Shown: positions 23,704-31,834 of the stretch, in pieces
Layout: each line of letters begins with the position of its first letter
How positions within the stretch are numbered: position 1 is the stretch's first letter
Assembly: GCA_016182655.1 (NCBI GenBank)
Contig: JACPGB010000020.1
Coordinates: forward strand, 1-37,574
Reading direction: 5' to 3'
Source: Deltaproteobacteria bacterium
Lineage (GTDB): Bacteria; Desulfobacterota; GWC2-55-46
DNA length: 37,574 nucleotides
The notes under the pieces: generated by a model
Databases searched by the model: none
The model's input: the letters and a program-made list of their open reading frames with translations, nothing else
Told to the model about the DNA's origin: nothing
Made by a program: the position numbers and the translations under genes

Positions 23704-24170
23704 AAAACTTCAAGCTCCTCGTCATAGCGGCGCTGGCCGTTCTTGTGATCGACCAGGTCTCCAAGCTCATCGTCGTCCATTATCTCTGGGAGGGAGAGGT
23801 CATCGAGGTCGCCGGGTTCTTCGACCTCGTCCACTTCAGGAACCCCGGCGCGGCATTCGGCATTTTCAACGAGGGCGGCGTCGCGCGGAGAGTCTTTCTC
23901 GTCGCGACTTCGGGCGCGGCGCTCGCGGTGATATTCTTTCTCTTGAGGGAGACAAAAGACTCCCTCGTCGCGCTCGGCCTCTCGCTCGTCGCGGGGGGCG
24001 CGGCAGGTAACCTCATCGACAGGGTCAGGTTCGGCTCGGTCGTCGACTTCCTCTACTTCCACGCGGGCTCGTATTACTGGCCCGCCTTCAATATCGCCGA
24101 CTCGGCGATTTCGGTCGGCGTGGGCCTGTCAGCGATATTCTACTACCTCAGGCACCACGACAGGCAATAA
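23682..24170 (+). CDS. lspA: Lipoprotein signal peptidase (signal peptidase II)
   Basis: A 162-residue inner-membrane aspartyl protease with four membrane helices. The catalytic aspartates are in [15 protein letters not shown] and FNIADSAI, the two conserved motifs of the family; [11 protein letters not shown] is the third conserved block. It removes the signal peptide of prolipoproteins, and several are encoded in this window. The start is placed at ATG 23682 within the ileS zinc-ribbon codons; the frame is open further upstream but inside ileS. Translation is probably coupled to ileS. Confidence 0.95.
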   Translation: MHGGDEIKNFKLLVIAALAVLVIDQVSKLIVVHYLWEGEVIEVAGFFDLVHFRNPGAAFGIFNEGGVARRVFLVATSGAALAVIFFLLRETKDSLVALGLSLVAGGAAGNLIDRVRFGSVVDFLYFHAGSYYWPAFNIADSAISVGVGLSAIFYYLRHHDRQ

Positions 24171-24194
24171 CCGGGGCACAGCGCGCCTATAAAC

Positions 24195-24227
24195 AAAAAA
24201 TCCCGGAGACCCCTTGCGTCTCCGGGA
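24195..24227 (-). terminator. Rho-independent terminator of the response regulator gene
   Basis: TCCCGGAGAC (24201-24210) pairs perfectly with GTCTCCGGGA (24218-24227). On the minus strand a TTTTTT run follows. It ends the long minus-strand gene run; lspA converges from the other side and may share the stem. Confidence 0.9.
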
Positions 24228-24262
24228 CAAACGACCCTCATTTTTTTATCCCTCAAAAACCT

Positions 24263-25012
24263 CTAAACCTGCTCCCCCTCCGCCAGCTTCCTGCTCTCGT
24301 TTGCGATAAAATCCCTGAGTATCTCCTGGTCTTCGTCCGTTACGGACGTATACATGAGGCCGTAGCCGCCGAAGAGGGTCTTCGAGGCCACCTCGGAGGT
24401 GGACCACTTTATTATGCACTTCAGGTCTATGACCTTGCCCGCGTTGGGTATCGAAAATTTAAGCCTGAGCATCGCGCCGGTCAGGAGCTCCGCCTTTGTG
24501 TGGAGGAACGCGCCGGACTCGCTGATGTTCAGGAGAAAGCCGGTCCTGGCGAGGTCGCCCAATATGAAGTCCACGGGTATGGAGACCGGGACCCTCTCCC
24601 TGCTTATGCCCTTGGAGGCCTTGTCCGGAAAGAGAGTCCTGTTGACCCTGAATATGATCTGCTCCGGGGTGTATCCCTTTGTCATGAGCCCGGAGGCCCC
24701 TAATTCCTTGAGCTTCTCCACGATGTTGCCGGGCTCGTATACGCCTGTCAGCGCGAGTATCGGGAACTTGCCCCTGTACCCGTTCTCGTTAAGCCACTTC
24801 AAGACCCCGAACCCGTCTATGTCCGGCATCTGGAGGTCGAGGATGAGGAGGTCTATCCCGTTCGAGTCTATTCTTACCTCGTTGATGAGCTCCCTGCCGT
24901 CCTTCGCGAACCTGACCTTGTGGCCGGCCTCGACGAGTATGTCGGAGAGCTTGGTCCTGAAAAAGACGGAGTCGTCCGCGACGAGGACGTTCCTGGAATC
25001 TTTGGTGATCAT
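24263..25012 (-). CDS. Response regulator receiver fused to a PilZ domain
   Basis: A 249-residue protein. Receiver domain, residues 8-125: acidic pair Asp13/Asp14, phosphoacceptor Asp59 (LILDLQMPDIDG), Thr89 and Lys112. A PilZ-like domain follows from about 138: SRERVPVSIPVDF, then NISESGAFL with N162, S164 and G167. The NxSxxG motif is intact but the RxxxR motif is degenerate (only R/K at neighbouring positions), so cyclic di-GMP binding is uncertain. Receiver-PilZ proteins couple phosphorelay to motility or development. No histidine kinase is adjacent. It is 222 bp downstream of topA. Confidence 0.87.
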   Translation of the reverse strand: MITKDSRNVLVADDSVFFRTKLSDILVEAGHKVRFAKDGRELINEVRIDSNGIDLLILDLQMPDIDGFGVLKWLNENGYRGKFPILALTGVYEPGNIVEKLKELGASGLMTKGYTPEQIIFRVNRTLFPDKASKGISRERVPVSIPVDFILGDLARTGFLLNISESGAFLHTKAELLTGAMLRLKFSIPNAGKVIDLKCIIKWSTSEVASKTLFGGYGLMYTSVTDEDQEILRDFIANESRKLAEGEQV

Positions 25013-25234
25013 GCGGCTTCCTTCTGAGGGTTATCCCTTTGCGGGAGACGGTACAAGGAGCGCCTCTAAAACCGGGACGGGGAAGTCATTGATGAGGGAA
25101 TCTTGAAGGCGTGAGCGCGCCACCGGCCTGAAAATACTTCATATCCGCCATGGGACGGGATTTCAAGGACTTTCTCGATCTGAGCCTCCAACGGACCCCG
25201 TCCACCAGGATTATAGCTGAAAATACGAATTTCA

Positions 25235-27373
25235 TCAATCCCCCGCGGGCTTGGGCAACTCCCAAGTGGCGTAACTGCACTTAGGGTATTTGGAACAGCT
25301 GAAAAAGACCCGCCCCTTTTTCGTCCTCCTCTCGACGAGCATGCCGCCATCGTCGTTCGGGCACGGGATGCCGGTCGATACCGGCAAAGTCGACTTGCAG
25401 TTCGGGTAGTCCGAGCAGGCGAGGAAGCGTCCGAACCTGCCGCTCTTTAATACCATCTGCTTTCCGCACTTCGGGCACTGCGTCTCGACCGTCTCGGCGA
25501 CGCGCTCGACGGCAACTACCTTGCCGTCGCTGCCTGTCGTGAAGTCCTTGGTGTTCTTGCATTCCGGGTATCCGGAGCAGGCGAGGAACTTGCCCTTCCT
25601 TCCCCATTTTATCATCATCTGCTTCCCGCACTTCTCGCAGACTATGTCCGTAGGGGTCTCCTCGGCCTTGAGGTTCTTCATGTCCTTTTTGGCCTTTTCG
25701 AGGGATTCCCTGAAGGGGGCGTAGAACTCCCCCATGGTCTTCCGCCACTGGATCTGCCCCTCCTCTATCTGGTCGAGCTCCTCTTCCATGTGGGCGGTGA
25801 ACTCGACGTCGAGTATCTCGGGGAAAGACCCTATGAGGAGGTCCGTGACCGTGAAACCGAGCTCTGTCGGCTTCAACTGGGTCTTGTCCTTAATGACATA
25901 CTCCCTGTCCTGGATGGTCGAAAGTATCGCCGCGTAGGTAGAAGGCCTGCCTATGCCCTTCTCCTCGAGCTCCTTTACAAGCGACGCCTCTGTGAACCTC
26001 GGGGGCGGCTGGGTGAAGTGCTGGGCAGGGTTGAGGTTCACGAGCTTCAATGGCTCGTCCTTCTTGAGTTGCGGGAGTTTCTCCTCCTTTTCCTCCTCGA
26101 CGTCCTGCCCCTCGATGTAGACGGCCATGAAGCCGTGGAACTTTATCGTCGAGCCCGAGGCGGTAAAGAGGTACGCGCCGGCCGTTATCTGCGCCCTCGT
26201 CTGGTCGATGAGGGCGCTCGCCATCTGGCAGGCGATGAAGCGGTTCCAGATAAGCTGGTAGAGCCTGAACTGGTCCTTCGAGAGGTGCTTCTTTACGGTA
26301 TCCGGCGCGTACTGGAAGTAAGTCGGCCTTATGGCCTCGTGCGCATCCTGCGCCTTTTTCTTCGTCTTGTATATCGCGGGGCTCTTCGGAAGGAAGTCCG
26401 CGCCGTACCTCTCGCCTATGTATGCGCGCGCGGCAGTGATCGCCTCGTTCGATATCCTTGTGGAATCCGTCCTCATGTACGAGATGAGCCCGACCGGCCC
26501 CTCATCGCCCAGATCCACCCCTTCGTACAACTGCTGAGCGAGCATCATCGTCTTCTTCGCGGTGAACCCGAGCTTTCTCGCCGACTCCTGCTGGAGCTTC
26601 GATGTCGTGAACGGGGCCGCGGGGTTCCTCTTGGTCTCCCTCGTCTCGACCTCCGCCACCTTGAACGCCGCGCCGTTGAGGTCGGAGAGGACCTGTTTTG
26701 CATCAGATTCGTTCCCGAGCTCTATCTTTTCATTGTTCTTTTTAGCAAGCTTGGCGATGAACCTCGCGCTCGCCCCGGTCTCGAGCTCCGCCTCAACCGA
26801 CCAGTACTCCTTGGGCACGAACGCCTGTATCTCCCGCTCGCGGTCGCAGATGAGGCGCACGGCGACGGATTGGACCCTCCCGGCGCTCAACCCCCTCCTC
26901 ACCTTGTCCCAGAGGATCGGGCTCACCTGATAGCCGACGAGCCGGTCGAGGACGCGCCTGGCCTGCTGTGCGTCGAACTTGTTCCTGTCAAGCGAGATAG
27001 GGTGCTCTATCGCCTCCCGCACCGCCTTCTCTGTTATCTCGTTAAAGAGGACCCGGAGGGTCTTCTCGTTCTTCTTGTCTATCTCCTCGGCTATGTGCCA
27101 GGCTATGGCTTCGCCCTCCCTGTCAGGGTCGGGGGCGAGGTATATCCTCTCAGCCGTCTTTCCGGCCTTCTTGAGTTCCTTGATGGTATTGGCCTTGCCC
27201 TTTATGACCTCGTAATGGGGCTCGAAGCCGTTCTCTATCTCGACCCCGAGCTTGCTCTTGGGAAGGTCCTTTATATGTCCGATGGATGCAAGGACGGTAA
27301 AGTCTTTCCCGAGGAATTTGTTTATCGTCTTCGCCTTTGCGGGCGACTCGACTATTACAAGCGATTTTCCCAT
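25235..27373 (-). CDS. topA: DNA topoisomerase I
   Basis: A 712-residue type IA enzyme. The TOPRIM domain has VIVESPAKAKTI and APDPDREGEAIAWH, and the active-site Tyr is in GLISYMRTDSTRIS. Three C-terminal zinc-ribbon repeats follow, CEKCGKQMM, CPKCGKQMV and CPNDDGGML, each with a CS-x-YP-x-C second half. In the third the usual second Cys of the first pair is missing (CPND instead of CPxC), so that ribbon probably does not bind zinc normally. It relaxes negative supercoils. It is downstream of dprA, as often in bacteria, but here a 432-bp repeat array separates them. Confidence 0.97.
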   Translation of the reverse strand: MGKSLVIVESPAKAKTINKFLGKDFTVLASIGHIKDLPKSKLGVEIENGFEPHYEVIKGKANTIKELKKAGKTAERIYLAPDPDREGEAIAWHIAEEIDKKNEKTLRVLFNEITEKAVREAIEHPISLDRNKFDAQQARRVLDRLVGYQVSPILWDKVRRGLSAGRVQSVAVRLICDREREIQAFVPKEYWSVEAELETGASARFIAKLAKKNNEKIELGNESDAKQVLSDLNGAAFKVAEVETRETKRNPAAPFTTSKLQQESARKLGFTAKKTMMLAQQLYEGVDLGDEGPVGLISYMRTDSTRISNEAITAARAYIGERYGADFLPKSPAIYKTKKKAQDAHEAIRPTYFQYAPDTVKKHLSKDQFRLYQLIWNRFIACQMASALIDQTRAQITAGAYLFTASGSTIKFHGFMAVYIEGQDVEEEKEEKLPQLKKDEPLKLVNLNPAQHFTQPPPRFTEASLVKELEEKGIGRPSTYAAILSTIQDREYVIKDKTQLKPTELGFTVTDLLIGSFPEILDVEFTAHMEEELDQIEEGQIQWRKTMGEFYAPFRESLEKAKKDMKNLKAEETPTDIVCEKCGKQMMIKWGRKGKFLACSGYPECKNTKDFTTGSDGKVVAVERVAETVETQCPKCGKQMVLKSGRFGRFLACSDYPNCKSTLPVSTGIPCPNDDGGMLVERRTKKGRVFFSCSKYPKCSYATWELPKPAGD

Positions 27374-27483
27374 TTCAGTCCCTGTTTCTCCCCGAAATTT
27401 TCTTTTTCTCTTTTCTTGACGATCGGCCGGACTAAAACTCCCAGCCGCTAATTATTATAGCACATGATAAAATTTTTTCCGGG

Positions 27484-27567
27484 TGCTGGCCGCACGGGCA
27501 AATCCGTATCGGGCGGCTGTGCGTCAGGAACCTTGCGCATCCCGTTTTGAATCTGGCCGTACGCCGA
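27484..27567 (-). repeat. Fold-back array unit 1
   Basis: Begins GTGCTGGCCGCACGGGCAAA and ends CTGGCCGTACGCCGA. The centre TGCGTCAGG/CCTTGCGCA forms a hairpin with one mismatch. Nearly identical to unit 2. Confidence 0.85.
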
Positions 27568-27653
27568 GTACCTGGCCGCACGGGCAAATCCGTATCGGGC
27601 GGCTGTGCGTCAGGAACCTTGCGCATCCCGTTTTGAATCTGGCAGTACGCCGA
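27568..27653 (-). repeat. Fold-back array unit 2
   Basis: Begins GTACCTGGCCGCACGGGCAA; the rest is identical to unit 1 except for GGCAGTACG in place of GGCCGTACG near the end. Confidence 0.85.
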
Positions 27654-27709
27654 GTACCTGTATGTCAGGAAGCCTTGCGCATCCCGTTTTGAATCTGGCC
27701 GTACGCCGA
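27654..27709 (-). repeat. Fold-back array unit 3, internally deleted
   Basis: Begins GTACCTGTATGTCAGGAAGC and lacks about 30 bp of the left arm, then follows the unit consensus to CTGGCCGTACGCCGA. Confidence 0.8.
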
Positions 27710-27796
27710 GTACCTTGCCGCACTGGCAAATCCGTATCGGGCGGCTGTAAGTCAGGAAGCCTTGCGCATCCCGTTTTGAATCTGGCCGTACGCCGA
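27710..27796 (-). repeat. Fold-back array unit 4
   Basis: Begins GTACCTTGCCGCACTGGCAA; TTGCC and GGCAA form a small end hairpin. It is otherwise like units 1 and 2. Confidence 0.85.
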
Positions 27797-27915
27797 GTAC
27801 CTTGCCGGACGGGCAAAGTTCATATCGAATGACCAGGATACCATTGCGTATATAGCTCCCGAAGTGCATTGGCCCAGCGCCGACGGGTCCTCGCCGGACT
27901 GGCAAAGTTTAAAAA
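27797..27915 (-). repeat. Fold-back array unit 5 (diverged) and partial unit 6
   Basis: Unit 5 (27797-27883) keeps the end blocks CTTGCCGGACGGGCAAAG and TGGCCCAGCGCCGA but has a different centre. A partial unit 6 (CTCGCCGGACTGGCAAAGTT) follows and ends before the dprA stop at 27947. Confidence 0.75.
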
Positions 27916-27946
27916 CAACTATCACCCTCAAAATCTTACGAGGACA

Positions 27947-29035
27947 TCACCTCTTTAAAAACCTCTTTCCCGTCTCCTGTCTTACAAGCCCCTTGAGTTC
28001 CATCTGGAGAAGGACGGCCGAGGCCTTTGCCGCGCTCAAGCTCGTCACCACCGCGATGTCGTCTATGTGGAGAGCCTCGTCCTTGAGGGCCTTCCAGACG
28101 AGGAGTTCGTCCCCGGCTATCTCCAGCTTTCCCTTTTGAGCGTCGTTCTCTTCCCTCGGCGAGACCGTTATCGAGAGCGCCTCGAATATGTCGTCGACCG
28201 ACGTGACTATCGCCGCGCCTTCCTTTATGAGCCTGTTCGTCCCGGCGGACCTGCCTGAAGTCATCTGCCCCGGCGCCGCGAGGACCTCTCTGTTATAATC
28301 GAGCGAAAGCCTCGCGGTCATGAGCGCGCCGCTCCGGAGGGGCGCTTCGGCGACGACGACTCCGTCGGAGACGCCGCTTATTATCCTGTTCCTTTTCGGA
28401 AAATTATATCCGACCGGAGGCGTCCCCATCGGGTATTCGGAGACGACGAGCCCCTTGTCGATTATCTCGTTATAGAGCTTCGCGTTCTCTCCCGGGTACG
28501 GCACATCCACCCCCGTGCCGAGTACCGCCACGGTAAACCCGCCCACGGAGAGCGCGCCCCTGTGCGCGTAGGTGTCGCACCCGCGCGCCATGCCGCTTAT
28601 TATCGTCACACCAGCTGAGGCGAGTTCTCTCGCCAGCGTCTCCGAGACCTTTAGCCCGTAATGCGTAGGCCGCCTCGTGCCGACTATGGCGACCGAGGGA
28701 GCTTCGTAATCGATTCTCCCGCCCTTGAAATACAACAGAGCGGGCGCATCCGGTATCTCCCGTAAAAGGGGCGGGTACTCGGGGTCGTCGAACGGGACGA
28801 CTCGCGCCCCGGCCTCCTTTACGAGCGCTATTTCCCTGTCCACCCAGTCCCAGTCGCCGAATGCCTTTATCGGCGCCGCGAACCCGGTAGCGTATGCGTC
28901 AAGCACGGCCTTCGACCCGGCGAAGACCGCCTCGATCGCGCCGAAACTCTCCAGGACCTCCGCTATCGGAAAGCGCCCTATACCCTTTACTCGGCTAAAG
29001 GCAAGCCAGTGCTTCAATGTGCTTTCAACATTCAT
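27947..29035 (-). CDS. dprA: DNA-processing protein DprA
   Basis: A 362-residue protein with the DprA layout: an N-terminal helical domain, a Rossmann-like core (VAIVGTRRPTHYG, then GMARGCDTYAHRGAL and GVDVPYPGENAKLY) and conserved RNRIISGVSDGVVVAEAP and SGALMTARLSLDYNREVLAAPG segments. The C-terminal 60 residues form a winged-helix-like domain. It loads RecA on incoming single-stranded DNA during natural transformation. The ATG at 29035 has no obvious ribosome-binding site. It lies downstream of the LysM gene with a strong hairpin in the 83-bp gap. Confidence 0.94.
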   Translation of the reverse strand: MNVESTLKHWLAFSRVKGIGRFPIAEVLESFGAIEAVFAGSKAVLDAYATGFAAPIKAFGDWDWVDREIALVKEAGARVVPFDDPEYPPLLREIPDAPALLYFKGGRIDYEAPSVAIVGTRRPTHYGLKVSETLARELASAGVTIISGMARGCDTYAHRGALSVGGFTVAVLGTGVDVPYPGENAKLYNEIIDKGLVVSEYPMGTPPVGYNFPKRNRIISGVSDGVVVAEAPLRSGALMTARLSLDYNREVLAAPGQMTSGRSAGTNRLIKEGAAIVTSVDDIFEALSITVSPREENDAQKGKLEIAGDELLVWKALKDEALHIDDIAVVTSLSAAKASAVLLQMELKGLVRQETGKRFLKR

Positions 29036-29080
29036 ACAGGGCCGGAAAACTGCCTGGTTTAAGGGGATACGGGCTTAAGA

Positions 29081-29111
29081 GCGCTGGCGGGAGCATTTGC
29101 CCCGCCAGCGC
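29081..29111. other. Strong hairpin between the LysM gene and dprA
   Basis: An 11-bp perfect stem: GCGCTGGCGGG (29081-29091) with CCCGCCAGCGC (29101-29111). No T-run follows on the minus strand (TCTTAAGCC), so it is more likely an mRNA-stabilising or attenuating structure than a full intrinsic terminator. Confidence 0.55.
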
Positions 29112-29118
29112 CATCCGG

Positions 29119-30291
29119 TCAATTGGTGCGGAGCGTTGATATCCTGTCGCCCAGGTTGATGGGCATGAAGCTCTTTATCACGATGCAGGACGATGTTGTC
29201 TCGCCGGGCTCCAGGACCACGGCCGCTCCGAGCTCGATGGGGGGCAGAGTCACGTCCCTGTCGTCGTCATAAGGGTCCGGCGCGGATTTTTGCGGCCTGA
29301 AGACCCGGAGCAGGTTGCCCTTCTTGAGCCCGTCCTTCGCGCCTCTGTCCACATACGCGATATTGCCTTCGACAAGGTTCTCGGTCCCTTCCGCGCCAAA
29401 GACGACGACGCCGGAGAGGTCGCTATCGGCCTCGGTTATCTCGACCTCGGTCTCCACGGTCTGCACTGCGTCGAGCCTTGCGCCCGTAGGTATCTCCTTG
29501 TAAGAGAAGTCTATCCGCGCCTCGGCAACGTCGCCTTTTACCCCGGTAACGACCAGGTCTCCGAGTATGTCCACGACTGAGCCTATCTTTTTGCCTGTCT
29601 CAGGGTGCTTCAACTCCCCATCCTCGAGGAATATCGAGAACCTCTCGCCTTCTTTAACAGGCCTCTTGAACGAGGCGTAGACGAGATCGCCCTGGCTTAC
29701 ATATACATTCGAATCCTGCTTGACCGCGACGATAGCCCCTGTCGAGGCGAGGTCTGTTACGGAGATGAAGCCCCTCCTCGCGATTGAGTGCGACTTTACG
29801 GACGGCTTCGGCTCGGCCTGCACGGCGACTGCGGCGGCTTCCACCGGCGCGGCTTCCGTTGCCGCCTCGGCCTGTTTCCCGGCTTCCGCGCCCGGCTCAA
29901 GCACCACCACCTTGCCATCCGCGCCGGAAGACGCGTCCTCAAGCGTAACGACGGGCAGCGACTCGGCCCCCGCCTCCTTCTTGCTCACTATCTCGATCCC
30001 GTTCGGCGTGATCCTGACGATGTCGCCCGGGTATATGAGGTCGGGGTTCTTTATATACGGGTTTATCTTCCAGATGGCGGGCCACTTGAACGGGTTCTTC
30101 AAGAACCTCTTGGAGATGTCCCAGAGCGTGTCGCGCGGCACTATCTTGTATTCGACCGGGGCTTGCGCCTCGACGGCCTTATCCACCGGCGCGTCCTTGA
30201 CCGCCGCGTCATCATCCGACGCAATTGACGCACCCGGCGCGGCAAGAATCAGGACAAAAGCAAACGCAGTTAAGAGATTCCTTTTCATCAC
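29119..30291 (-). CDS. Exported LysM-domain protein
   Basis: A 390-residue protein with a signal peptide (MMKRN, hydrophobic core, cleavage near ASIAS at 25). One LysM domain occupies residues 47-97 and reads YKIVPRDTLWDISKRFLKNP to YPGDIVRI; the N-PY/IK-PDLIYPGD pattern is that of peptidoglycan-binding LysM in proteobacterial envelope proteins. An Ala/Glu-rich linker (about 120-165) leads to a beta-rich C-terminal half with repeated GDLVYASF and GNIAYVDRG motifs, not assigned to a family. It probably binds the cell wall in the periplasm. It lies 35 bp downstream of the CpoB-like gene and is likely co-transcribed. Confidence 0.82.
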   Translation of the reverse strand: MMKRNLLTAFAFVLILAAPGASIASDDDAAVKDAPVDKAVEAQAPVEYKIVPRDTLWDISKRFLKNPFKWPAIWKINPYIKNPDLIYPGDIVRITPNGIEIVSKKEAGAESLPVVTLEDASSGADGKVVVLEPGAEAGKQAEAATEAAPVEAAAVAVQAEPKPSVKSHSIARRGFISVTDLASTGAIVAVKQDSNVYVSQGDLVYASFKRPVKEGERFSIFLEDGELKHPETGKKIGSVVDILGDLVVTGVKGDVAEARIDFSYKEIPTGARLDAVQTVETEVEITEADSDLSGVVVFGAEGTENLVEGNIAYVDRGAKDGLKKGNLLRVFRPQKSAPDPYDDDRDVTLPPIELGAAVVLEPGETTSSCIVIKSFMPINLGDRISTLRTN

Positions 30292-30326
30292 CCCTCCTTA
30301 AGGGTCCAGACCCATCCTTTATGAGG

Positions 30327-31073
30327 TCAGCGCCTAATGATCCTGTCAAGCGCCTTCCTGGCCTTGCCCGCGGCCTCGGTGCCGGGGTACTTCCTTACGA
30401 CCTTTTCGAGATATTCTTTCCCATTATCGAGGTCTTCCATCTCCATGCAGGAGTACGCCGCCTTGAGCAAAGCGTCCGGGGCCTTGTTCTCCCCCGGATA
30501 CCGGTCGGCTACTTCCCTGAATTTGGCGAGAGCGCCCGCGAAGTCCTTTTCCGAATAGTACGACTCGCCTACCCAGTAGAGGGCGTTGTCCGAAAGCGAA
30601 TGGTCCGGATAGGCCTTGAGGAACTTCGACAAGACCTTCCTCGCCTCCTCGAAGTTGCCGTTAAGGAAAAAGTCCTGTCCCCTGTTGTAAAGCTCTTCCG
30701 GGCCTTTAGGGCGTTCGTCCTCGCTCTCCGCGGCCTTTATCGGCGCGGCCTCGGCCTTTGCCGGGGCAGTTGCCGCAATAGGCTGAACCGCGCCCGATGT
30801 GCCCTCCTCAAGCGACACGACCTTAAGCCCTTCGGGCACCACCGGGTGTGAAAGCCTCTCTATGTCGGCTTTCGCTGTCTCGAGCTTCTCCTGGAGGAGG
30901 TTCAACTTATTATTGAGGCCCTCGACCTTCGCGTCACGCTCGTCGATAGACGCCTTGAGCGCCGTTACCGTGCGCCCGAGCTCGTCGACCTTCTTCTCGT
31001 GCTCGGCCATACCGGCGCAACCCGCAAGGGAAAACGCCGCCACAACGCTAAATACCATTATCCTGTTCTTCAT
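30327..31073 (-). CDS. CpoB/YbgF-like TPR lipoprotein
   Basis: The 248-residue product has a lipoprotein signal with lipobox LAGC, then a coiled coil (about 25-75, EKKVDELGRTVTALKASIDE), a Pro/Ala/Glu-rich linker, and a C-terminal TPR domain of about three repeats with YNRGQDFFLNGNFEEARKVL and ALYWVGESYYSEKDFAGAL. This is the layout of CpoB/YbgF, which links peptidoglycan synthesis with outer-membrane constriction in the Tol-Pal system; tol genes are not nearby. ATG 31073 is chosen because it gives the lipoprotein signal; an upstream in-frame start falls inside the promoter. A start at 31058 (AGGA four bases before) is an alternative. Confidence 0.8.
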   Translation of the reverse strand: MKNRIMVFSVVAAFSLAGCAGMAEHEKKVDELGRTVTALKASIDERDAKVEGLNNKLNLLQEKLETAKADIERLSHPVVPEGLKVVSLEEGTSGAVQPIAATAPAKAEAAPIKAAESEDERPKGPEELYNRGQDFFLNGNFEEARKVLSKFLKAYPDHSLSDNALYWVGESYYSEKDFAGALAKFREVADRYPGENKAPDALLKAAYSCMEMEDLDNGKEYLEKVVRKYPGTEAAGKARKALDRIIRR

Positions 31074-31080
31074 TTTTCCA

Positions 31081-31109
31081 AAAATATCCCCCGCCGCCGT
31101 CTTTGTCAA
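31081..31109 (-). promoter_or_regulatory. Sigma70 promoter of the CpoB-like gene
   Basis: On the minus strand TTGACA (31109-31104), 17 bp, TATTTT (31086-31081). The -35 is perfect. Transcription is expected to start at about 31074, next to the ATG at 31073. Confidence 0.72.
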
Positions 31110-31110
31110 G

Positions 31111-31145
31111 GAAAAACAACGAAAGCTGAGGACTTTTCAGCTTTC
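31111..31145 (-). terminator. Rho-independent terminator after engB
   Basis: GAAAGCTGA (31121-31129) pairs perfectly with TCAGCTTTC (31137-31145). On the minus strand the stem is followed by GTTGTTTTT. It separates the hisS-engB group from the CpoB-dprA-topA group. Confidence 0.75.
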
Positions 31146-31233
31146 ATTGACCTCCCCGGCAGACCTATTTCCTGGGGCTTTTCGCCTCCTGTTATATTTA
31201 CGCCTTTGAGGCGTTTGAAGTCAGTGACCGCTA

Positions 31234-31827
31234 TCACGCCCGGGTATCCGGGGCTGAGAGCAACCCGGAGATCTTTTTCCCGAGCTCGAGCCTCCCGTCG
31301 CCTGTCGCGGCCGAAAACAACACCGCCTCGTGCGCCGGGATGATCTTCTTCAAGACCTTCAGACGGGACGCGAGCTGGTTTTTCGAGAGCTTGTCGGTCT
31401 TGGTAAAGACCGTGGAGACCGGGATGCCGAAGCCCTCTATCCAGTCGTACAGTTTCAGCTCCGCCTCTCCGGCGTCCCTTCTCGGGTCGAGGATGAGGAA
31501 CGCGCCCTTGAGGTTCTGTCTTTGAGAGAGGTATTCTCCCATCATCCCCTCCCACGAGCGCCTCTCCTCGTGGGAGACCTTGGCGTATCCGAAACCCGGG
31601 AGGTCTACGAGGCGGAACTCCCCGTTGATCGAGTAGAAATTTATGGTCCGGGTCTTTCCGGGCGTGGAGCTCGTCTTGGCCAGCGCCTTTCTCATGGTAA
31701 AAGAATTTATGAGCGAGGATTTCCCCACGTTCGACCTGCCGATGAGCGCTATCTCGGGGAGCCTGTCCTTTGGCCAGCCGATCGCGGCCACGGCGCTTGT
31801 AATGAACTCGGCGGACGTTATCTTCAA
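31234..31827 (-). CDS. engB: Ribosome biogenesis GTPase YihA/EngB
   Basis: A 197-residue TRAFAC-class GTPase: G1 GRSNVGKSS, G2 within STPGKTRTIN, G3 DLPGFGYA, G4 TKTDKL and G5 SAATGDG. Length and motifs match EngB/YsxC, which acts in late assembly of the 50S subunit. It starts 8 bp after the stop of the secretion-type ATPase gene and is therefore in the same transcript. It is followed by a 160-bp gap with a terminator and a new promoter. Confidence 0.95.
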   Translation of the reverse strand: MKITSAEFITSAVAAIGWPKDRLPEIALIGRSNVGKSSLINSFTMRKALAKTSSTPGKTRTINFYSINGEFRLVDLPGFGYAKVSHEERRSWEGMMGEYLSQRQNLKGAFLILDPRRDAGEAELKLYDWIEGFGIPVSTVFTKTDKLSKNQLASRLKVLKKIIPAHEAVLFSAATGDGRLELGKKISGLLSAPDTRA

Positions 31828-31834
31828 TATGTCC

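Larger units (their letters stand above)
27374..27946. other. 573-bp gene-free region holding the fold-back array
   Basis: From the topA start to about 27483 there is AT-richer leader sequence; from 27484 to 27915 the region is filled with five fold-back units and a partial sixth. Open frames on both strands through the units repeat with the unit period and are not genes. Confidence 0.8.

Noticed and set aside
25790-27451. A 553-codon open frame antisense to topA
   Set aside because: It mirrors the codon bias of topA, has no start signal and its translation is an Arg/Leu-rich shadow. topA itself is certain.
27432-27905. Open frames through the repeat array on both strands
   Set aside because: Their translations repeat with the unit period, they lack ribosome-binding sites and are explained by the DNA repeats.
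27484-27915. CRISPR-like array between dprA and topA
   Set aside because: The junction blocks are regularly spaced, but the sequences between them are almost identical from unit to unit, unit length is about 86 bp and no cas gene is present.
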